Source: Undaria pinnatifida (taxonomy: Eukaryota; Sar; Phaeophyceae; Laminariales; Alariaceae). From it: a DNA stretch of 64,000 nucleotides. Below the pieces are notes generated by a model, which saw nothing but the letters and a program-made list of their open reading frames with translations, did not search any database and had not been told where the DNA came from. A program made the position numbers and the translations under genes. Positions 44,626 through 56,949 of the stretch are shown here, in pieces. Location of the stretch: positions 14,598,063-14,662,062 of the forward strand of contig JABAKD010000028.1 of assembly GCA_012845835.1 (NCBI GenBank), written 5' to 3'. The first letter of the stretch is position 1, and every line of letters begins with the position of its first letter.

Positions 44626-45594
44626 TCGCCTACGTATCATTCCATTGTTGTTGAGTTGATGTCGATTGCCGATGTCGATTGTCGATGAATATCCCAACTC
44701 TCGAGAGAGGAGGGTTGAGAGTGCTTTTTTTTCAATGTTTTATAGTATTTTCATGTAGAAGTTTCAATAATACTGAGTCGAATTTGTGCTGGTGGCGTTC
44801 TTATGAAATTTTAACAACGTCAGCTGTGCGTTCGACGAATTTAATTTAGGGTCGATACCCATTTTTTCAAGCTGCGTAATACACCGGTAATTCGCCGGTA
44901 ATACACCGGTCGCCCGTTTTTAGTAAGTTGTTCTTGTTTGTCATAATATCCCATTACCATGGTGATGTGCCCGGGTAGCGCACCCACCAGATACCCGCGA
45001 ATACAGATACCCGCGAATACAGAGTCTGGGGTTGACTATCTACTACTGTCATTGTAACTTAGTTTCTTCGTGCGCCTCGTCTGCGATTGCTACGTGCTGT
45101 GATACGGCTACCCTTCCGTGGTTGCGACGTCTAACTGTGCCATCGTCGCAGCCCTACTGCCTTGGCACAGGACGAGCGCCATCACTGGTGGTGTAACCAA
45201 GTTTACTACCTGGTATATATATATATGAAAATGTCAAGTGAATTGAACACATCAAGATGGCGCGTTTTGACGAGCATTACTCGCGCGCTGCGATACTGGT
45301 GTTTAACTCTTAATATCATTTTTCGCTCTCTTTTTTTTTTCGTGAAGGACGGGGTTCTCTCCTTAACCCTGACCTTGACCGAAAAAAAACCGTCCGATGT
45401 TTCCTTCTTGTTTTTTTTTGCAAACCTAGGCCATGGGATGTATTGTTTTTTCTTCCTAGGTTGTCTAGCGCTTTCAGTATCGCTTTCAGTATATTAACAT
45501 ACATACCGCAATTCAACCACTCTGTGGTTGAGGTTCGGAGCTCCCTCAGAGCAAACTGGTGCGGATCTATCGTAGTGTAGTGTGTGCCATTGCT

Positions 45595-45752
45595 TGCTCC
45601 ATTGATTGGTGCATTGCTTGGTCCATTGATTGGTCCATTGATTGGTCCATTGATTGGTCCATTGATTGGCCCATTGATTGGTCCATTGATTGGTCCATTG
45701 ATTGGTCCATTGATTGGTCCATGGATTGGTTCATTGATTGGTCCATTGCTTG
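45595..45752. repeat. 12-bp minisatellite (gattggtccatt)
   Basis: About 13 units. Open frames over it are artefacts. Confidence 0.93.
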
Positions 45753-45753
45753 A

Positions 45754-45837
45754 TGTTAAGGTATTAGTGGGGTATTAGTCCGTTTGACCACTTGCAAAAG
45801 GTTAACCGAAAGCTTACCCAAACCAAGCCTTATAACA
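45754..45837 (-). mobile_element. Solo LTR of the miniature family
   Basis: An 84-bp complete LTR on the minus strand. On the plus strand it reads TGTTAAGGTATTAGTGGGG to CCTTATAACA, with no internal part next to it. Confidence 0.78.
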
Positions 45838-46462
45838 CGGGTCCTAGTCTATTTGAACCGAAGTTGCTGCTGTGGTATCACCCTAACACATACATACCCT
45901 AACTAACACATACGCAAACACCTGTTCGGCCGCTGCAGCCCTTGGACCCGTCCATGCTGGCGGATGCACACAGGAACCACACAATACCTAACATCGTATC
46001 GCCACACCGCGCGCGCCGCGCCGCATCATAAATAGAGTGTTCAAACCGCCGTGAAAATGTTTGCGAATAAGAGCCTGACTCCAACGGCCGAAAGGGAGCT
46101 TTCTTGACTGTCCCATACCAGGTAGGTACCAGTTATTGAGGTAGCGTTTCTTGGTCTTTTTTTCCTGAATGATACCCCTGCTGCTATTATACTTGCTATT
46201 ACACTAGACTACAGACGTATAATATCGCTTTTTGGCAACAAAAACCTATTTTGTCTCAATTTGGGGTCTTCTTAACCGAATATTATTGCTGGAAGAATGC
46301 CGTTTTCTTTTTGCAGTTCCTTTTTTTTTCGGTTCCTTCTACGTACCTATTTATAATAGGCGATGATGAATGATAGCGAAAGCAACTGAAGTTTTTCATG
46401 GGGTTATTACCCCAGGTCCTCAGCTTTTCTTCTCCAGATCGTTTTTTGGGTGGCATATACCT

Positions 46463-46690
46463 GGAAATCTAGAGGGTTTGAAGTGAGAAGGAAGTCGAAC
46501 ACTTTGACTTGATCTATCTAGAGGGTTTGAAGTGAGAAGTCGAACACTTTGACTTGATCTATCTAGAGGATTTCAAGTGAGAAGTCGAGCACTTTGACTT
46601 GATCTATCTAGAGGATTTGAAGTGAGAAGGAAGTCGAACACTTTGACTTGATCTATCTAGAGGGTTTGAAGTGAGAAGTCGAACACTTGC
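46463..46690. repeat. Tandem repeat of about 57-61 bp
   Basis: Four units of tctagagggtttgaagtgag followed by cgaacactttgacttgatct. Confidence 0.95.
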
Positions 46691-47027
46691 AGAAAACTAA
46701 AATCGACACACGACGCAAAATACGTGGAAGTGTGGTGAGCTACGTTAAGCTTTCACTTTATTTTTCCCCATCCGCCGGAGGATTAAAAAACAACAAAAAA
46801 AAACTAGAACGGTGCAGCTGGAACGGTGCAGCTGGACGGACCTAACGTGACCTAGGGCAATCACCTATACTGCTGTAGTCACGTAATCACGTAGTCACGT
46901 ATTCACGGGGAAATGTCGTTCTTAGGGCTCTTAGGGTTCTTACCCCACGATCGTGGCAAGCACAATCAATTCTTGTTTCACAGCAAAAAGAAGGTGTTCG
47001 TACACATTTTCTTCGCCAGGCGGCGCG

Positions 47028-47195
47028 TTTCGTTTTGCGCGCCGCACTCGCGGTGCCGGCCGTGGCGCCGCCAGGCTCGGCCGACGGCGGGCGGCCCGGG
47101 AAGGGAGCACGCCCTCGGGGCCTCGCGCGTGGCCGGCGCGGCCCGTGGCCGGCGCGGCGCGCTCGCGAAGCCGAAAACATCGAGCCATTCTGCTT
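47028..47195. other. GC-rich island
   Basis: About 160 bp of sequence near 80% G+C (gcgccgcactcgcggtgccg and similar) in an AT-leaning region. All six frames stay open because stops are rare at this composition. No protein family is recognisable. Confidence 0.7.
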
Positions 47196-47815
47196 CCTCC
47201 CTAGTCGCGCAGGTCCTGGTACTGTCCAGGAAACCTAATACGGCGATACGACGATACGACGATACGACGATACGACGGAACAATACTGATCCAGGCTGAG
47301 TTTGGGAAAGGCTGTGTAGCACCGACTTTAGTGCACATAGCGGCTCCCGTATTTCACATTTTTACCCGTAAACCTGAGGCTTTTTCTCTTTTATCTCTAG
47401 TTTCTTCTTTTTGGTGTCTGTCCCGGACTGTACGGGCTAGGGACAAGTATGCGTTTTATGTTTTATGCGGTGCGATGGGGTAACAGCTACCACCGCTCGT
47501 TTGGCAGTGACATATACCATGCCATACGTACCGTATAGGGAACATGTCCCGGGCTATTAATGGGTTCCTAACTTTGGAGAGGCTGCGTTCTTCACAAAAT
47601 TCAGCTATTACAACGCGCGGATTTCTTATATAGTCCTCGCGTAAATACCGGTATTTCCTTTATTCTGCATAAATACCGGTCTTTCTTTTCGTTTTCCTGT
47701 AACATGTTACTACCCTGATTGTTAATAACTTCCCTGCACCGTATTTAGTGGTACAGTATGTATGTATGTTCGAGTGCCTTTTCAACGATTACTACTCGTA
47801 TGATGTTATGATATT

Positions 47816-48067
47816 ATGATAGTACTACTGTTTGTTATGCTGGCCATCCTCCGATGTACAGCGAGCGGTAAAGTAGTAGTGTCCATAGCGAAAGACTACT
47901 CGTACATACAAAAGAAAGAGCAGATTCTAGAAGTTGAAAATCACAACAAATTCGTACGACGTCGCAAAAGTTCGGCCACCCAAAACTGGTTTGACGCACA
48001 CATACGGTACCTAGCGAACAATTCGATAAAACAGCAATTCATTGTATTTTGCCGTGCGATGGGATAA
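47816..48067 (+). CDS. Small hypothetical ORF (83 codons), doubtful
   Basis: Starts with ATG. The N-terminus (MIVLLFVMLAILRCTASG) looks like a signal peptide, followed by a basic stretch with VRRRKSSATQNWF. The last 50 bp resemble sequence near 47460-47510, hinting at a local duplication. No homologue recognised. It may be chance. Confidence 0.2.
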   Translation: MIVLLFVMLAILRCTASGKVVVSIAKDYSYIQKKEQILEVENHNKFVRRRKSSATQNWFDAHIRYLANNSIKQQFIVFCRAMG

Positions 48068-48417
48068 GAGTTCCATTCGTTTGTCTAACGCTACAGGCAT
48101 TAACACAACTAATAGCAGTGATGGCGTAATACGAGAAAGTACAATCGGAGCTTATCAATGCATAAATCACCCGCTTTCCCGCCATGTACGTACTGCCCCC
48201 AATCGTTGACGGGGCGCAAGCGTTGGACCTATCTCACGGTGTTAATCTCTTTAGATAGAGCTGGACTCCCGTTGACGGCGAAGTTACATTATTAGTCTAT
48301 ATTACATTATACTACATTATATTACATTATTACATAACATTACGTTACGTTACATTACATTAGATTATAGTAGGAGCTAGCTGCATACTGCTCCCTTCCT
48401 TCGGGGGAGAAATGAGC

Positions 48418-48492
48418 TGAAATGACAGCTCAAATGACAGCTCAAATGACAGCTCAAATGGCAGCTCAAATGACAGCTCAAATGACAGCTCA
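48418..48492. repeat. 12-bp repeat (caaatgacagct)
   Basis: Six units. Confidence 0.9.
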
Positions 48493-48726
48493 CACACCAG
48501 ATAGATGTACTTGTTGTGTCCAAGTGCAGTGCATAGATGGGCAAAGGGATCATCACGAAAAAAACACCAAAACCACCGGCTCGACAGTAAAACATTCCGC
48601 AAAGCACAGCAGTAGTGGCAATAGCAAAGCAACATCAAGGCAATAACAAGGCAGCAACAACAAGGCAGCAGAGAGAGGGCGTCTAGAGCCCACCGCCGCA
48701 GATGAGGAGTGTGGTGTGTCTCCGTT

Positions 48727-48905
48727 ATTAGTAGCATAGATCTACGACGCACCTTGCCACCTTGTCAGCTTGGTTGGGAGCTTGGCAGCTTGGCAGCTTG
48801 GCAGCTTGCATGCACGTTATTAGTAGTATAGATCTACGACGCACCTTGCCACCTTGTCAGCTTGGTTGGGAGCTTGGCAGCTTGGCAGCTTGGCAGCTTG
48901 CATGC
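48727..48905. repeat. Direct duplication of about 90 bp
   Basis: ttagtagyatagatctacga, cgcaccttgccaccttgtca and three or four cttggcag units appear twice in tandem, almost identical, so the duplication is recent. Confidence 0.95.
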
Positions 48906-50039
48906 AGCCTATCATAGCGGGACGCTACTGAATGAAGTGGCCCTCTCACGTGGCACTCAATACTTTAAGACTCATTAATACATTAATACTCATTAATACT
49001 CATTAATACCTGGTACCAATCAATACTGGTAAGCGTTACCAGGAAAAAATAAGTTGGTTATTAGGTGTTACACTGAAGTTATCAGTAGTAGTAGGCATTT
49101 TATGAGCGGAGGCCATCTCGAAAGGCCATCGCTGTCTGGGACCGTGTAAATCAGAACACACAGCTTCCATTCACTCTTCTTAGTCTTGAATAGAGGAGTG
49201 TTTGCGACGCAATATATAGGCTGTTTGCGAACTATTATTGACACTATCAATAATAGTATCAATATTAGCAGTAGTATCAAGTTTGTTTGGCTAGGAGTTG
49301 TGGGTAGGAAAACAAAAAGTGTACCACTAGCAGTATAGTTTAATAGGATTGAAACCGTCGAACGCGACAGCCCAAGGCTAACTAACCCAGCCCACGAATA
49401 ATCAGCGAAAAAAACGTTCAAGAAAACACGTGTGGGTGTTGTTGTAGACTATAGTCTTGAACACACAGTGAACAATTTTTTATCTTGATGGTGCCGTGGA
49501 TTTTTTAGTTGTCTAAAGGTTTCAGGACCTTTTTTTATGTTGGAGTAAATGTTAGCGCGACCCTACTACGCTGCGTGGTGTTGTTAGACTTGTGAATGAA
49601 TGAAGTCGGACTCACGACTTATTAGTTAAGTCGCCAACAAGTTACTAGTCGGACTAATAGTCGTTTTACGGAGGCTGCCGACTGTCCGATTTATTGTGTT
49701 TCCATATTCGTAGTCGGAAGGACCGCTTAATGATGCTTGATGCTTAATGCTCTTAATAATAATGCGGAGTGCGTTTTTTTTCCTTTCTCGGTACAGGGCC
49801 TTAAATTGGCGGGAAAATACTCCGAAAATGTTGCTATCTATGTCTCCTCCCTTCCCGAAGATCCTTTGAAAATATACCTTTTTTTCGCCCCAATTTTTTC
49901 GTTATTTGTGGGTGGGTTGGCGCTGGGTTTCCGGCCATTCCTTGGTCTCATTATCATCGATAGTGTTTTTGTTTTATTTTTCCTGCCCAACGGAGGTTGG
50001 TCGGAAAAATCACGAGCACGCTATGCTATGCGACCTAAA

Positions 50040-50615
50040 GCTGTTGAAAACCCCTTTCGCCGCAACCCTCCCCCCCCACCCCCCCACCCCCTCGAACACT
50101 CCGCCCTCTCCTCAATGGCTGTACGACTTACAGGAGATACATGATAAACTGCTGCATTCCTTCCAAAACCGTCAGATTTATCCCCTTGAAGGATTTATAG
50201 TTTCCACCCACAGATTGCGTTGCCCCGCCCGTGCTCCCCCCCCGGTCCCTCCCCGCTCCCTCTTGTTTAAACCCAGGCTCCCACGCCCTTAAAAACCTCC
50301 GCCCTCCCCTCACCGGTTATTCGACTTACAGGATACACTTGATAAACTGATGAATTTCCTTCCACAGCTGTCAGATCTTATCCCCCTCCAAAACGGGTTT
50401 TATAGTTTCCGCGCACAGACTGACCAACGTCACCCTGTTGACCCTGATAGCTACACTGTGTGGTTGCAAGGGGAGTCGCCGACCTATATCCTTAATGAGG
50501 ACACACAACCCGTAATACGCGCGATCGAAGTATCACGCACCGCTTACAAAGATGAGTTTCGACAAAAATATTCGATCTCACAGCTGGAGTGTATTTTCAT
50601 TTTTATAATAATATG
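50040..50615 (-). repeat. Dispersed G-rich repeat (family B), copy 4, inverted
   Basis: Full-length inverse copy. On the plus strand it reads from C runs through gggtcaacagg complements to ctcacagctggagtgtattt. One plus-strand frame stays open for 88 codons (SYTVWLQGESPTYILNED), the only sign that the family might once have coded. Confidence 0.8.
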
Positions 50616-51493
50616 ATACATCGGAGGCCACGACGGAATTTTTTGCTCTGCGGGCACAAAAGGCACAATGGATGTGCCGCCCACCGTATGATACATACAT
50701 TTTTCGGGACCCAGGTATAACCTTTTAGTCTAAAAATAGAAAACACCCCAAAAAAAAGCGACAAGGAGCGGTTTTAACAAACCTTCTGAGAAGAGCGTGC
50801 AACGCAACAGCGAACAGTCAAAAACCCTCGTCATCACGCTGCCTGCGCGCATGTCCAGTGTCGTACGCCTCCCTCCGTTGCACTGCGGACACTGCGGACA
50901 CTGCGGACACGCTCCTAAGGACCTGTGATGGTATCCCCCTGGGAGTCTTACCCTAACCCTAACAAGGCGTACGATATGGGATGCGGCTGGATGTACAAAA
51001 GGGTTTCACATGCCTATGAAGGCATGTGCGCATAGCAAACCTGCAAAGGGTGGCCTGTGTCTGTAACAGCCGCTTAATCTTATTGTACATGGCTTCGTCG
51101 GAAGGACATCCACGCCCGCGGTAGAGGCCACCCCCTCGACAATCAGTCAATCGATCAATCAATCAATCAATCAATTGCCTTCTGAGGGTCCTTCCTCACT
51201 GTCACTATCTGTAACATGGGGAGGAGGTCTATGCAGCGCTTTAGAGTCTTACTACGGTAGCCCCCTCAACGTTTCTTCAAGGAAATCGCAGGTTTTGAAA
51301 CCAGCTCCCTGCCGTATTTCCTCGAAACGCAGTACCCCGACGTAATCGTTGGATGCAGTTTCAGCCCTTCGCAAACATCAAAAATAGGTATATGTGAAAA
51401 TATTTTTCCAACGCATCCTTCCTCGTGTCGTGCAGCTATGACCTGTTCGTTGAACAAAATCGTGGTTTTGCGGGGAGCTATCGTAGATACTTA

Positions 51494-51578
51494 CAGTAGA
51501 CATAGTAGGTACAGTAGGTACAGTAGGTACAGTAGGTGCAGTAGTACAGTAGGTGCAGTAGGTACAGCAGGTACAGTT
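51494..51578. repeat. Minisatellite (gtaggtacagta)
   Basis: About eight units directly abutting the left end of MITE copy M5. The same word abuts copy M3. Confidence 0.9.
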
Positions 51579-51773
51579 GGGGTCCCCCAGTAAGGCGGTG
51601 ATGTGCTATTAATAGAGCAACATTAAAATGACCGCCTAATTGGGGGAAGCCACAATATTCACTCGAGGTTGTGTGTGCCATTCCCTTTCAATAGTCGCGC
51701 CAAGCGATTTTGGCTGGCCGCCTTACATCGGGATACCGCCTTATATCGGCAGACCGCCTTTTTGGGGAACCCC
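51579..51773 (+). mobile_element. MITE-like element, copy M5 (best preserved)
   Basis: 195 bp with terminal inverted repeats of 21 bp: GGGGTCCCCCAGTAAGGCGG at the left and GGGGTTCCCCAAAAAGGCGG read inward from the right. Subterminal accgcctta words repeat inside. No coding capacity. No clear target-site duplication. Confidence 0.82.
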
Positions 51774-52159
51774 TAGTGTACAGTGCCTCATTTTCGCCAA
51801 AAAGTGATTATAATTGTGATTATGGGGGGGAAAACAAATCAAGTGGTGATCCCCGATGAACAGTACCTACCAGGTACCATGCCTTATAATACCATGCCGC
51901 AGGTATACCACCAAAGCATGTTGAACATCACAATAATTCAATTGCGCCGACGGTTTTGGGTTGACCCTTTTTAGCACCGCACTCGCGAGATGGGGATGAA
52001 ACAGTTTCCATACTTGTCGGAGTTCTAAGCTACAGTAGGAGCCATGTCATTCAGCAAGAAAATTTTCCGACAACAACTTCTACACCTCTAACTTAGCACG
52101 CGTCCCCTGTCCCCCGATTCCTGGCGTTTGTGGTGGGGCCGACACCGTGATCGATTCAT

Positions 52160-52480
52160 CCCATACTGGGGGTGCAACAGAATTTTTCAAGAATTTTCTA
52201 ACCTGCTAATATGAGGAGCTCAATACCTCAACATCATCCATAATCCATCATCAACATCATCAACATCATCACCAGAAACATGACTTCGAAGGCATTCTTG
52301 AGGAGCTAGAACTCAATATCTCAACATCATCCATCATCCATCATCAACATCAACACCCGAAACACGACTTCGAAGGCGTTCTTGAGGAGTAAGAGTTCAA
52401 TATCATCATCCATTATCCATCATCAACATCATCACCCGAAACATGACTTGGAAGGCTTTCGTTCGCGCTACCTGATCAAC
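52160..52480 (+). repeat. Dispersed repeat with tandem core (acatcatccatcatcc)
   Basis: ggtgcaacagaatttttcaa then three tandem copies of a block with catgacttcgaaggc and cttgaggag. Related to 15420-15545. Confidence 0.7.
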
Positions 52481-52699
52481 GTTTCTATTCGCTATAATAC
52501 TATAATACTATAGTAGTACTAAAACTAACATGCACTATAATACTATAATACTACAGCAGTACTAAAACTAGCATGCTCGTAAACATTACCACATGATTAC
52601 AGTACCACGATACCACAATACCACAATACCTTAACAACCGGTATTTATTTCCTCGCTCGAGAAGCTCAACCATAGTCACAAACATGGTCACAACCATGG

Positions 52700-52910
52700 T
52701 CAACTATTCTCAGAAAAAATCTCAGAAACATTCTCAGAAACATTCTCAGAAACATCCTCAGAAAAAAACTCACAAAATATCTCTGAAATATCCCCAGAAG
52801 CATTCTCAGAAATGTTCTCGGAAAAATTCTCAGAAATATTCTCAGAAACGTGATCAGAAACACTATGATCAAAAACGTTTTGATCACAAACAATATTATC
52901 AGAAATGATT
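52700..52910. repeat. 12-bp minisatellite (tctcagaaacat)
   Basis: About 15 degenerate units. The Lys/Ser-rich frames are artefacts. Confidence 0.88.
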
Positions 52911-53479
52911 AGCCCAAAAGGGAAACCACTGCCGGTCAGAACCATGATCAGAACCATGATCAGAACTAGTCCGAACTAGTCCGAAACAGTACGTACCAGA
53001 AACGCTTGGCCCAAAGCTTTAACCGCTATCATACCTGCCGCACTATAGAGGGATGACTCAAATACTAGTTTCCATCCAACCTTGAAAATCAAGTCGCCTT
53101 TGTTTTGGACGCCACATCCCTCTGAAGTCCAAAAGGAGGCAACACAGGCACATAACATAAACAGATGAAGCGAATGAGTGCACTGTTGGCGTCACCACTG
53201 GCCCGTCGCGCAGTGTCGGATCTTTTTCCTGTACCACTGGGGCAGACGTAGCCTGAAGCACGTGGGTTAGCGTGCTAGAAGACGAAGCAGGGCCCGCAGA
53301 CCCTGTGGGCGTCTTCTGGAGCGGGGCTCGGGCAGGTGGCGATATTATTTTTACCCGACGAGGCTCTTTTCTGTTAGTCCTCTTGGAGGCGGAGAGACTC
53401 ACTCGTGCCTCCCATTCCAGATATATGTCATCTTAGGTTCTGCCGGAAATAATCAAATAAGACAAGCTGTTTCTGGCCC

Positions 53480-55421
53480 GCTTTCAGTTACGAAAGTGAG
53501 CAACACCGGGGACATGCCCACTTCGTCGACCTGTAGGGATACTCTGAGTCTCACCCCTAGCAACTTCGCAAATGGCGGCGTGGCCCCTCGACCATCTGCC
53601 CGTGTGGTGTCAACACCCCGCCGCGAGTCCCACGGCCGCGGCCGACCCCGTCAACCGCCGCGACCTCTGCTCCTGCCGCCTCTCCGGTCCCCGCGGTACC
53701 GATCCCCTGCGACCGTGGCTGGGCGGAGCCTATTGGGACTCCTACATTACGATCTCTGTCCACTCCTGTCGACACGCCAACTGCACCGACAAGGTTTGAC
53801 GCCTTTGACCACGTTGGTGAACTGCACTTCGCTGATTCCATTGCGCGATTTTCGCATGCCGACTGGGAGCGAGAACACCAGATTGCAACGACGTGTAATG
53901 CCGAGGTGCGCTACACCACGATCGGCCGGCCGCCGGTCCAGACACCCAACCCCTTGTCGTGTTACCCTTCGCACAAGCGTTCCTTCCTTTCCGATACCCA
54001 TGAGCTGACAAAGCGACAACCACTCGTCCGTGACCCGCGGAGGCGTCATCTCGGTGATATACAAGATGCATTGGCTTGGACTCTCTGAACCTTTTTGGGA
54101 GCGGGAAATGGACCTCCAACACTCTCGAAACCACATCTTACGTTATTCGGCCGACACCCCGGGCGAACACCGCCAAACCAACCGCTTCACCGCCGAATGC
54201 GCATCGGTGCGGCACAGCGCGAGCTTTCTCCGAACAAGGCGAACATTTTTGGCGCCCAGCTACGCTCGCGTCACGCGCATAGAGTGGATTCGCCGCCTCC
54301 ACGATGACACAGTACTCCCCCAGGGAGCCCACGTTTGGTACAAGGACGACGATGGGTTTTGGTGGCTTGGGTAAATCAGCGCAAGTACGACTGAAGGCGG
54401 GGTATATCTGGTCCGATTCTCGATCGACTCGAGGCTGAATAAACGGCTTTTCCCTCCGGCGCGCTACACGACTTCGACGGGGACCGTACGAGGCTCTTGG
54501 TATCCTCAGGTCTACGTCGGCATGGCTTTCCCGTGGAGGATTGGAGGTAACGTAGATGACCCTCGAGACGCAATCGTGGCTAGTTGACTTTCAAGCCGGT
54601 GCCGCTCCTCGAGAGTTTTACGTTTTTTGCCGGGTTATGATGTTGGGAGTTCTTGTCCTTGGTTTGTTTGCGGGAATTCGAGCTATTCGTCTGGATATGT
54701 GGGGCGGTTCTTGCCTTTTTCTTCAGCCCTGCCAACCTCCCTGCTCACTGCCGGGCCAGGGTCCGGGTAATCACGCCGCCATCTGAGGCGCAGGACTGTC
54801 GGCTTTTCGTGTTTGTTCAATTTCGCCCTGCCGACGCCCCCTCAGCGCAAAGCCTGGGAGGCGACCAGGGTACCCTGTTCGCGCATAACGAGGTACAGGG
54901 CTATGTACGGGACTGGTGTTATCTTGTACTTTTTTTGTGTTGTGTTTGTTCTACTTGTTTCGGCTAACCACTTCTCCCCCTCGCGGGGCTGTAGGTGGTG
55001 TCACTTTCCATTCCGGGTATTTATCGTTTCCTCATCTAACCCCCGCTATGCCAATGGTCCGCGGGAGGTTTTTGGCATGACTTCTCCCTTGCATTAGCGC
55101 CTGTGTTCCCCTTCCTTTCGACAAAGGTTTGCCTTGTCATAGTGCCTTTTCTGTGGTTTGTTCGTAGTACAGTCTTTTCTCCCCCCCCCCCCCCTCGCCA
55201 CACCGGCGGTCCGCGACAGGTTTTTGATGGGTGGTTTTCCTTGTTGTAGGGTCTGCGTTTCCTTCAGTTGCTTTTCTTCGCGTTTTCCTGGCTCCATAGC
55301 CAGGCCGTTAGAGGTGTTGGAGTGGGTTTTGTGGAGCCGCATATTCGACTCATGGTCCTGTTCGTATGACCGGAGTTTTCCCGAATCTCCCATATATTTC
55401 TGCATATGCGGGGTGGGCTAG
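53480..55421 (+). mobile_element. Decayed Ty3/gypsy-like retroelement, 3' part
   Basis: Three reading-frame blocks succeed one another with shifts: 53743-54089 (HADWEREHQIATTCNAEVRY), 54030-54374 (VWYKDDDGFWWLG, a chromo/SH3-like motif near integrase C-termini), and 54432-54587 (RYTTSTGTVRGSWYP, ending in TGA). Frameshifts show it is dead. A G-rich tract (gcggggtgggcta) at its end abuts the LTR. The family match is from memory of brown-algal relics and should be searched. Confidence 0.55.
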
Positions 55422-55690
55422 TGTTAAGGTACGGCCTTGAAAGGCCTGCAATTATCTGATTTGATAGGTAAGTGGGCGTTTTCGTATGATAGGTTGGCGT
55501 TTTATATTCGGGATATCGTCAGGAAATGAAACCGAGGCATGGGCCTCGGTTCTCGGTTGCTATCCGGGGCTCTGCGGAAATAATAAAGCTGCTTCTCTAC
55601 TACGATGCGGCTAAGAAAGTGAGTACTCACTGAGGACCTGCTCAATAGGCAGACCTGCGGAGGACAGACACTCTGTGTCCCCAGCCAATG
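55422..55690 (+). mobile_element. LTR of the gypsy-like relic (3' LTR)
   Basis: Begins TGTTAAGGTACGGCC after the purine tract. Contains an aataataaag polyadenylation-like word and ends near ctgtgtccccagcca. A diverged second copy lies inverted at about 60293-60877. The right end is uncertain. Confidence 0.6.
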
Positions 55691-56390
55691 GCTGAACATG
55701 AGGCTATCATCGGGGACGGTGACTACAGAAATTACACAGCTATCAATAGTGCAGTTTGTGCACAATAAGGTCTGGTGACGCTGTTATACCTACAACAGAA
55801 CCCGGAGGGCAGCATGGGGGTACTCCGCCGGTCGTAATCTCGGTGACCCAATTAGTGCAGTGTGTGCGTAAGGTCTGGTCATGTGGTTTCATCTACACCT
55901 TAACCCCTACCAGGCACCCTTTCAACCTCACTCTTGACCCTTAGCTCAGCGGATATACGTCGTGTATCTCTGCACAAAAACACATAAACAATCGTTGAGT
56001 GCTGTTGGCGGGTCAGCGGTTATTCAAGGTGTATCTGACATCACTTGAAAAAACAAATTCGCTGACTTTTATTTAGCTCGGCGATTATGCTGAATCATCC
56101 AACATACCTCCTGTACAAAAGCTCGCACGCGAGTGGTCGCTCGGGGTATGCGCTCACGGGAACTGAAGGATACCCAAGCCAGCGCTGGAGGATTGCGAAC
56201 CCAATAAGGTTCAATTGACATACCAGTATATTATAATAGACGACACGCATGCATTAAATGAAAGCACGTGGAAGTGTGGTGGGCTTGAAGTTATTTGACC
56301 CATCCGCCGGAGGATAAAACAAACAAAAAAAAATCTCGGGTGTGGATACTGGAAGCCGAGATTATCGAGGCCCCACTGCTGTGCGAGAGG
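55691..56390. other. Intergenic, nothing recognised
   Basis: Unique-looking sequence with short open frames only. A short purine-rich stretch (about 56283-56330, ccatccgccggaggataaaa) also occurs near 34815 and, in part, at 46770, suggesting another small repeat. Confidence 0.4.
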
Positions 56391-56397
56391 TTTCTAT

Positions 56398-56515
56398 ATA
56401 CCTGGTACCTGGTACCTGGTACCTGGTAGGACGGGGGGCGCGTGCTGCGGGGTACCTGGTACCTGGTACCTGGTACCTGGTACCTGGTAGGACGGGGGGC
56501 GCGTGCTGCGGGAAG
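56398..56515. repeat. TACCTGG heptamer arrays in a duplicated block
   Basis: Two blocks of four or five tacctgg units, each followed by taggacggggggcgcgtgct. This is the densest cluster of the TACCWGGTA motif that is scattered over the window. Confidence 0.92.
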
Positions 56516-56949
56516 GGTGGCACTTTTTTCCCATAATAATGTAATACTGTTACACAACAAACTGCACTACTTTTTTACTTGGTCGATGATGAGGCCCGTC
56601 ACCTGAGGAATATATAGTAATGATCGCTGCTGACCCACTGTTTTTGTTGAAAAATGTGAGATCTTATTGCGTGGTAGACCTAGTCCATGGGATCGATCAC
56701 CCGGCTAATTGGGCAAATTGACCAATTTAGCGCCGCACCCCCGACATCGGGAAAAATCGCTTGAAGTTAGACTAAAATAATTCAGATTATTCAGATCATG
56801 TGGCAACATGATCTGTCATGCAGATAATATATAATATAGATCATGAGTAGGGATCTGTCAGCCGTGAAAGACACAATACACATAGATCATCAACTGGGAT
56901 TTGATCTGTCCGACTTGTGGAGTCATCATACTATCATACTATCATCGTA

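Larger units (their letters stand above)
44626..46110. other. Downstream of the stop: 3' flank, no gene
   Basis: Contains a family B fragment (44805-44925), a gattggtccatt 12-bp minisatellite at 45595-45752, and a solo LTR. No AATAAA is evident within the first few hundred bases after the stop. I see no coding exon. Confidence 0.5.

Noticed and set aside
49797-49900. Possible exon after ctcggtacag (GLKLAGKYSENVAIYVSS)
   Set aside because: The acceptor looks good and the peptide is protein-like, but there is no acceptable donor and no partner exons nearby.
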